NCBI GenBank assembly: GCA_044426085.1
Contig: JAWXUU010000011.1
Location: 1-64,000 of the forward strand
Source of the DNA: JAWXUU01 sp044426085
GTDB taxonomy: Bacteria > Bacillota > Clostridia > Christensenellales > CAMQZB01
Reading direction: 5' to 3'
Length of the DNA: 64,000 nt
Each line of letters opens with the position of its first letter. The first letter of the stretch is position 1. Shown here piece by piece: positions 58,525 through 64,000 of the stretch. The notes beneath the pieces were generated by a model that was not told the origin of the DNA, ran no database searches, and saw nothing but the letters and a program-made list of their open reading frames with translations. Made by a program: the position numbers and the translations under genes.

Positions 58525-59026
58525 GAAGGAATTGAATGGATTAATTAAGGCATTTGAAAAAAGTAAAATCAAGGTAAATTCCAAAGCAAATAAATGTGTG
58601 GGTTTCGGAATAAATACTGGAGGCAGGTATTTCCTTTCATTAAGTGGAGTAAAAGGAGATTATATTGGGAATACATTTCCTGCATGGAAATATAATCATT
58701 CTTCAAATTTTGCACTAGTTCAAAAGGAGCTTGTTTCATTTTTTAATAAAGCTGGAAGAAGAAGGGTTGTCGTAGCGCATTTAACAGACAAGTGTGAAAC
58801 GGACTACAGCGCGTGGAGATCAAATTGTAAAATAATAAGATGTGATATGGTTGATTTTAATTATCAATATCCAAACAGTGCGGAAATTTCAAGATTATTT
58901 TCTTGTGTTGAACGCAAAATATTATCGGGAAGTACACCTTGTCGAATACGTAAAATTTATGTTAGTAAAGAACCATGTATGTTGTGTAAAGGTTTTTTGA
59001 AAAAGGTAGATATCATTAATAAATAA
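58514..59026 (+). CDS. Zinc-dependent deaminase-like protein
   Basis: Protein of 170 residues. CVE (Cys131, Glu133) followed by PCMLC (Cys155, Cys158) is the zinc-site pattern of the cytidine deaminase superfamily (C/HxE, then PCxxC). The preceding region is alpha/beta. ATG at 58514 overlaps the previous gene. Possible roles are a toxin, a nucleic-acid editor or a phage-defence nucleotide deaminase. The motif is visible, the substrate is not. Confidence 0.6.
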   Translation: MSCKKELNGLIKAFEKSKIKVNSKANKCVGFGINTGGRYFLSLSGVKGDYIGNTFPAWKYNHSSNFALVQKELVSFFNKAGRRRVVVAHLTDKCETDYSAWRSNCKIIRCDMVDFNYQYPNSAEISRLFSCVERKILSGSTPCRIRKIYVSKEPCMLCKGFLKKVDIINK

Positions 59027-60082
59027 GTAACAAATAGTTAGGGATAAAAAAATATCGTGAAAGGTGACACTTGTGTTTTTCGGTGATTACGATGTGAGTG
59101 GCGTTATCTAATATTGATTGGATAAAGGATTTAAATAAAGACTTTTAAGCATCAAAAGACACCTTGCGTCGTCACTTTTCGTGGTTATAATGACTTTATA
59201 AAACAAAGGTGGATAATTTATGGCATATTCAAGGTGTCAAGGGCTTTCTTCTATGGTGTTTGACAAAATCATTGGTGATACGATTGATGCGGTGAAAGTG
59301 CAAAGTGATTCTTTAATCAACCTATTGAATTTTTCAGCAAGCAGGATTTAAACACAACGATAAGAGTGAGGTAAGCGAGCCTATTTATAGCAACCATCCA
59401 GCACAGTTCGATGACACGTAGCTTAAGGTTGCAGCTCTCATAATGTATCCAATTTAATTCATCTGAAATGCGACAATAGGTATCAAGCATAATAGAAAGC
59501 ATTTCGAAGTTTGTTCCTATAATTATATTTATTTAAAACTTATTTTTTTGCGGGTCATGTAAATGATAGTGTATATTTCCATTGTTGTTGATATACTGGA
59601 ATGTCATAAACGGTCTTGCACGGAGGAGCGGACTATCTGCTTCGCTAGAAAGGAGATTAGTGGCAAATGTGTAGCAATGATTTAGTTTTTATACCAGCAA
59701 GTTTAAGGTTGTTTTGGAAGATGTTCTCTATGATGTAAATAGAATGGGGATCACATAAAAACCTCCACGTTTTTTGTTAGGTTTTTTTCTCAATATGCTC
59801 AAAAATACTTATAACAAATTAATTCTGTCTAGTAAAAGAACTTTAATATGTTATATTTTTAGACTTAAGATTAAATTTTATAAGAATATTTAGCTGCAAT
59901 TCGTAAATATTTGTAATATTAAATTATGGATGAAAATTTTAAAATAAATATTTTTTATAAATAAAAAGCCAAAAATAAATATTGATTTTTATATTGTTGT
60001 ATGTTATGCTTGTGTTATATAATTTTATTAATATAGTAGAAAATAATACTTAATAAAAATTATAAAAGAGAGGAAGTCATGT
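59027..60082. other. Gene-poor 1-kb gap
   Basis: It holds one possible 43-codon ORF with a good ribosome site (59,220-59,351), an intrinsic-terminator-like hairpin (AAAAACCT/AGGTTTTT at 59,757-59,788) and long AT-rich stretches. Several short frames are interrupted by stops, so it may be decayed mobile DNA, but I recognise no specific gene remnant. Confidence 0.5.
59220..59351 (+). CDS. Possible 43-residue protein
   Basis: ATG preceded by AAAGGTGG at seven bases, and TTGCGT/TATAAT promoter-like sequence about 45 bases upstream. The peptide starts MAYSRCQGLSSMVFDKIIGD. It may be the intact start of a broken gene. Not recognised. Confidence 0.35.
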   Translation: MAYSRCQGLSSMVFDKIIGDTIDAVKVQSDSLINLLNFSASRI

Positions 60083-60364
60083 ATGTTAAATGGGTTTAAG
60101 ACTGGTTTGGTAATATTTATTTCAATAATTTTAGCAATAGTATGTGAGGTAGTTTCAAAATCGTATGCGTTTTTATACTTTGAACAATCGCATTATAATA
60201 ATATTATGATTGCATTGTTCTCTGGTTTAATAGTGCTAGGATTGTTTGGTGGAACTGTTATTCAGATTGCATCTAATGGAACGTTAAATATGTTTGGATA
60301 TAAAAGTAATTTTATTGTATATGATATACCTATGGCACTCAAATTTTTTAGTTTAAGTCATTAA
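60083..60364 (+). CDS. Membrane protein, possibly the front half of a broken gene
   Basis: Protein of 93 residues with TM segments near 7-28 and 43-65. The reading frame stops at 60,364, but the frame of the next gene is open from 60,352. Inserting one base near 60,351 would join them into one four-TM protein. GAGGAAG upstream of the start. Confidence 0.5.
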   Translation: MLNGFKTGLVIFISIILAIVCEVVSKSYAFLYFEQSHYNNIMIALFSGLIVLGLFGGTVIQIASNGTLNMFGYKSNFIVYDIPMALKFFSLSH

Positions 60365-60384
60365 TAAGTTCACAAGCTATATTT

Positions 60385-60600
60385 ATGTTATTAGGTTTTG
60401 TATTTTTGCTTTTGCAGTGGTTTAATGCTATTGCAATGATTTTCTTTATATCAATAACGACTACCTTATGTATCATAGGAACGTCAATCAAAATTTTGAA
60501 ATGCAATGGTTTTGTAATTAACAGAAGTGCAGATTATTTTGATAAAAAAATTGATAAATTGTTAAAAAAATGTAAGAATAAGCAAGATGGTGAACAATGA
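60385..60600 (+). CDS. Membrane protein, possibly the rear half of the same gene
   Basis: Protein of 71 residues with a long hydrophobic N-terminus (about 1-35) and a basic tail (YFDKKIDKLLKKCKNKQ). No ribosome site is visible before its ATG. It overlaps the next gene by four bases (ATGA). Confidence 0.5.
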   Translation: MLLGFVFLLLQWFNAIAMIFFISITTTLCIIGTSIKILKCNGFVINRSADYFDKKIDKLLKKCKNKQDGEQ

Positions 60601-61640
60601 AAAATTTAGATAGAAATAAAAAAGGAATTAAAAAGTATAAAGCACAAGTTTCAGTTATGATCGAGAATTTTTTGGTAGACTGTATTGGATATATGCATGG
60701 TAGAAATGAGTATAAATATGATTATTTATATGAAAAATATTTCGAACAATATAAGTTATTGCATAATAAACAAATTGAAATGTTTATGTATTTTGTAGAT
60801 AAAGTTCTTTGTAAAAAAATTGAATCTAGTGAGGATGAAGAAGCTAATATAGAATTATTTAAACAATTATTTTTAAATGATGAAATTGTAAAGACTAGTA
60901 ACGTATATGTTCAAAACAACAACTGTCATTCATTGCAAGTGTTAATTAGAAAAACCAAAAAATGTACATCCGAGTTATATTACTTAATACTAGATTATGT
61001 TAAAGTATACGAACTAGAAAGAAAAAGCGGTATGACATTAAATGAAAATTTGTATATTCAATCGTATAAGAACAATAATTTAAAATTTATCGAAAACGAA
61101 TTTATAAAGTCAATTGATAGTCAAGAAGGACTTGAATTATTCAAATTCATGATTAAAGTTTTGTGTGAGAATGCCGATAATAGATTAGCTTCCGTTTTGA
61201 GAAAAATGAGATGGGAATCTTCTATAAGAAACTCTGGAGACTTACATGTAGAATTGCTAATTTATTTTAATTACTTTTGTAATAATATTATAGTACCAGA
61301 ATCAATAAAAGATGAAGTTAGGAATATCTTAAATTTTAACGCATATGGGGAAAACTCCTTTTTAGAATATATGAAAAGTTATCCATCATCTAGTTTAAAA
61401 ATAGGAGCTAATTTAGAAGATATGGAGAATACGCAATATAGATTAGATGGACTTGCGTATAGAATTGTATTGACACATGAATACGTTTCAAAATATAAGG
61501 TTTATTTTGCGATTATTAATAATATATCTAATTTGGATTTTCATAGTGTTAAACGTAATGCATTGTCGAGTCTTGTGCAGATGTTTAATGATGAACAGCT
61601 TGATGTAGCTCATATGGAAGAATGTAAAAAATTTGCTTAA
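60597..61640 (+). CDS. Hypothetical helical protein of the kinase operon
   Basis: Protein of 347 residues, soluble, mostly helical, very AT-rich codons. No motif recognised. It starts inside the stop of the membrane gene (ATGA overlap), so it is translated with it. It is part of the co-directional set ending in the kinase gene. Confidence 0.6.
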   Translation: MKNLDRNKKGIKKYKAQVSVMIENFLVDCIGYMHGRNEYKYDYLYEKYFEQYKLLHNKQIEMFMYFVDKVLCKKIESSEDEEANIELFKQLFLNDEIVKTSNVYVQNNNCHSLQVLIRKTKKCTSELYYLILDYVKVYELERKSGMTLNENLYIQSYKNNNLKFIENEFIKSIDSQEGLELFKFMIKVLCENADNRLASVLRKMRWESSIRNSGDLHVELLIYFNYFCNNIIVPESIKDEVRNILNFNAYGENSFLEYMKSYPSSSLKIGANLEDMENTQYRLDGLAYRIVLTHEYVSKYKVYFAIINNISNLDFHSVKRNALSSLVQMFNDEQLDVAHMEECKKFA

Positions 61641-61667
61641 TTTTATCATGGAACATGTATTGATTCA

Positions 61668-62090
61668 ATGGAAATAAATGTTAGCTTTCTGGGAGGTCTT
61701 AAAAATGTATATTGGAAAGAAGAGAAAAAAGCAATAAATACATTTGCTGAACCTTTTTTTGAGAATATTTATGGAAACTTACAAAATATGTTTGACTCAA
61801 AATCAGAATGCGAAATCTATGAAAAATCTGTTTGTTTACCAAACAATAAAAATGCTGATATGGCTTTTAAAATGCTCACGGAACAATTTAGCAACGTGAA
61901 TGTGGTGGGAATTAGAAAACTAGAAGATTCAGATTGTAGTCAAAAGTATGTCAAACTAGAACAGGATAAAGTATTGTTACCTACTGTAAATGGCATAAAA
62001 GTCGAAGTTTCTGAAAAAGAAGCCATTGAGTATCTAAAAAATAAATATATCATTGTGGTGTTGGCAGAAAGAGCAAGTAAACAAGACTAA
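61668..62090 (+). CDS. Hypothetical protein of the kinase operon
   Basis: Protein of 140 residues, alpha/beta character, starting MEINVSFLGGLKNVYWKEEKK. No motif recognised. It lies 27 bases after the helical gene and 64 before the kinase. Confidence 0.55.
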   Translation: MEINVSFLGGLKNVYWKEEKKAINTFAEPFFENIYGNLQNMFDSKSECEIYEKSVCLPNNKNADMAFKMLTEQFSNVNVVGIRKLEDSDCSQKYVKLEQDKVLLPTVNGIKVEVSEKEAIEYLKNKYIIVVLAERASKQD

Positions 62091-62154
62091 TATATATGGA
62101 TAAGAAAATTATTAAATGATAAAATGAAAATATAATTAATTAAGAAGGCGAAAA

Positions 62155-63906
62155 ATGAAGAAAAATGATTCAATACAAACGGAAAAATTTGTATACAAAT
62201 TAATTAAACAAATAGGAGAAGGTGGGAATAGTTATGTTTGGAAAGCTAAAATAGTAAATAAAAATAAAGATGTAGAAGACAATAGAATAGTAGCTATTAA
62301 ATGTCTAAAGTATAAGGAAAATAAATCTACAAAGATTAGCAGATTTAAACAAGAAATTAAATTTTGCATAAAAAACAATCACGATAATATTATTTCAATA
62401 ATAGATCAGGGTGAGGTTGAGGATGTGTTTTTTTATGTTATGCCTATATATGAAACAACATTAAGAACTATAGTGAATAATAGGCAAGCTTATTTGTTAA
62501 AACAAAAATTTGATTATATTATTAAAATTTGCGAAGGAATAAAATTTATTCATGATAAAAACATAATTCATAGAGATTTAAAACCAGAAAATATTTTAAT
62601 TAATCAAGAATCAATAGTGCTATGTGATTTTGGGATTGCGCATTTTGAAGATTCAATTTTGACTGTTGAAGAAGATTTGTTGGCTAATAGAGCGTATGCT
62701 TCTCCTGAACAAAAAGGAGTAGGAAAAGCGAAAGAAATTACTTCAGCGACAGATATCTTTTCTTTAGCTTGCATCATCAATGAGTTGGTTACAGGTTGTA
62801 ATCCTGCAGGTAAAAACTTCGTTAAAATAGGTGATGTGGTGCCTTTTCTTTATCCTTTAGACGATTTGATTGGACAGTGCTTGGACTACAATCCAAATAA
62901 AAGGCCATCTATAGATATTCTTTTATTGAAGATAAAATTGTTTTTAGGGAAAATAAATAGCGACATGCAAGAAATTGTATCACTTAATACAATTGGTAAA
63001 ACAACACTAAGTGAAAAAGAAAAAGATATTATAAATCAGTCTGGCGAGGATATTTTGACAGCGAAGCAATTTTTTGAAAACAAGAGTAATGAATTTCTTG
63101 AAAAATTGAATTTTAATTATCATTGTAATATTCATTATCAAATAGATGAATATTTAAAGAAAATTTATTTTCAGAAGACATTATTAGATATTTGCATAAA
63201 AAAATTCGAATACGAAAGCCATGTGTATACTGATGGTAAACCTTATATATCGTTAGATTTAAATAAAGAAGAAGATTTGGAACGATATAATAGATTGAAG
63301 CAAGTTTTATCTAGATATAAGTTAAAGAATTTGGCATGGAAAGGAATAGAAGGAAGTATAAACAAGCACTTTTTGTCATGTTGTGACTATCACTGTGATG
63401 AAATTTTGGATAAAATTAAGACAATAGAAAATGAAATTTCTGAATTAGAGGATGCTCCAATTTTGTATATTGTTATGAAATTTAGAGATAATGCGATTTC
63501 TAATTTATTTGAAGCGAAAGAGGCACAGTTAGATCATCATGTATTCGTTAATTGGGACAAAACATTAAATGGATTTAGTTATCCGCAAGAGAATATGTAT
63601 TATAAAGAACCAATGGAGAAATTACTTGCAATTTTGGAAGAGTTTAAGTTGAAATGGGGCATTATATTCCAGCAGGTTGGAATAAATGAATTTACTATAA
63701 TGTTTCAAGCAAAAAGTAGCTATGATGATTTTGTAAAATTCTCGATAGATACTGCAAAAGGATATTATATTTTTGAAGGAGATGTTTTGGATATCTTAAG
63801 AGTTGAAAATGAGTATGATGGAATTGTTCAAGTAAAAAATTTTAATACATTTGATATAACAAACACGTTAGCAAAAATTTTAAAAATTAGAAAGATTAAT
63901 GAGTGA
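62155..63906 (+). CDS. Hanks-type serine/threonine protein kinase with unknown C-terminal domain
   Basis: Protein of 583 residues. The kinase domain spans about 10-265: glycine loop IGEGGNSYVWKAKI, VAIK lysine, catalytic IIHRDLKPENIL (His139), DFG at about 157-159 and an ASPEQKG activation segment. The C-terminal 300 residues are soluble, without PASTA repeats or a TM segment, so this is not the usual PrkC-type cell-wall kinase. Context in an island suggests a defence or stress role, like phage-sensing kinases. AAGGCG upstream. Confidence 0.85.
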   Translation: MKKNDSIQTEKFVYKLIKQIGEGGNSYVWKAKIVNKNKDVEDNRIVAIKCLKYKENKSTKISRFKQEIKFCIKNNHDNIISIIDQGEVEDVFFYVMPIYETTLRTIVNNRQAYLLKQKFDYIIKICEGIKFIHDKNIIHRDLKPENILINQESIVLCDFGIAHFEDSILTVEEDLLANRAYASPEQKGVGKAKEITSATDIFSLACIINELVTGCNPAGKNFVKIGDVVPFLYPLDDLIGQCLDYNPNKRPSIDILLLKIKLFLGKINSDMQEIVSLNTIGKTTLSEKEKDIINQSGEDILTAKQFFENKSNEFLEKLNFNYHCNIHYQIDEYLKKIYFQKTLLDICIKKFEYESHVYTDGKPYISLDLNKEEDLERYNRLKQVLSRYKLKNLAWKGIEGSINKHFLSCCDYHCDEILDKIKTIENEISELEDAPILYIVMKFRDNAISNLFEAKEAQLDHHVFVNWDKTLNGFSYPQENMYYKEPMEKLLAILEEFKLKWGIIFQQVGINEFTIMFQAKSSYDDFVKFSIDTAKGYYIFEGDVLDILRVENEYDGIVQVKNFNTFDITNTLAKILKIRKINE

Positions 63907-64000
63907 AAGTTGTAAGTATGATTAATCTTGTGATTTTGAAATACAAATTAACTGCTAAGGAAAAATAGGAATGTGTAATATATACTTCTCATGTTTGTTA

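Noticed and set aside
59317..59502. 61-codon minus-strand ORF in the gene-poor gap
   Set aside because: No ribosome site and no recognisable features; left as unsupported.

Overview
The window comes from a low-GC, endospore-forming member of the Firmicutes, most likely a clostridial lineage. It carries spoIIAA-spoIIAB-sigF, spoIVA and a YlmC/YmxH-type gene, has Gram-positive style Shine-Dalgarno sites (AGGAGG type) and uses sigma-A-like promoters. I cannot name a genus from the sequence alone.

Chromosomal backbone. From 1 to 7.2 kb lie an M3 oligopeptidase, an L7Ae-like protein and the str cluster (rpsL, rpsG, fusA, tuf). From 8.0 to 10.6 kb are two envelope/TPR-type proteins, and from 10.8 to 12.3 kb the spoIIA operon. 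Two tRNA clusters follow (Pro-Met-Asp-Phe-Thr-Tyr at 12.8-13.4 kb; Gly-Arg-His-Gln-Lys-Lys-Leu at 38.7-39.3 kb). Between them, at 27.4-38.4 kb, sit nagB, a DegV protein, a glycine-riboswitch-controlled AGCS symporter, a pseudouridine synthase, inorganic pyrophosphatase, ylmC/ymxH, a DUF1294-like protein, spoIVA, an MscS channel, an RdgB/HAM1 pyrophosphatase and a YfcE-like phosphoesterase. Several intergenic gaps hold a palindromic, MITE-like repeat whose ends are matched 7-nt arrays.

Two integrated elements of about 13 kb each occupy the 3' ends of tRNA-Tyr (13,370-26,440) and tRNA-Leu (39,264-52,128), with exact 59-bp and 56-bp direct repeats as att sites. They share one plan: a tyrosine integrase reading toward the tRNA, an XRE repressor, a divergent promoter, a coat-like peptide (signal/TM, acidic stretch, TM, basic tail), several large secreted proteins with one C-terminal TM and short basic tail, a 43-46 aa hydrophobic peptide, an N-terminally membrane-anchored Zot-like P-loop ATPase and a replication initiator. 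This is the gene plan of integrated filamentous phages (Inoviridae-like) in a Gram-positive host. The replication modules differ: a Rep_trans initiator with a candidate nick-site hairpin in the first, an HTH_36-type initiator with internal iterons and an AT-rich tract in the second. The surface proteins carry many DnaJ-like CxxCxGxG-type motifs, unusual for exported proteins.

The right end (52.1-64 kb) is a genomic island. It begins with a third partial tRNA-Leu att copy and the remnant of another integrase, then carries stress- or defence-like genes. The most interesting is a promoter, a tandem-repeat leader RNA, an intrinsic terminator and a PBECR4-like RNase toxin gene, which is the layout of a type III toxin-antitoxin system. 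Beside it are a SLOG protein with three small XRE regulators, a zinc-deaminase-like protein coupled to a hexapeptide-repeat protein, and an operon ending in a Hanks-type Ser/Thr kinase.
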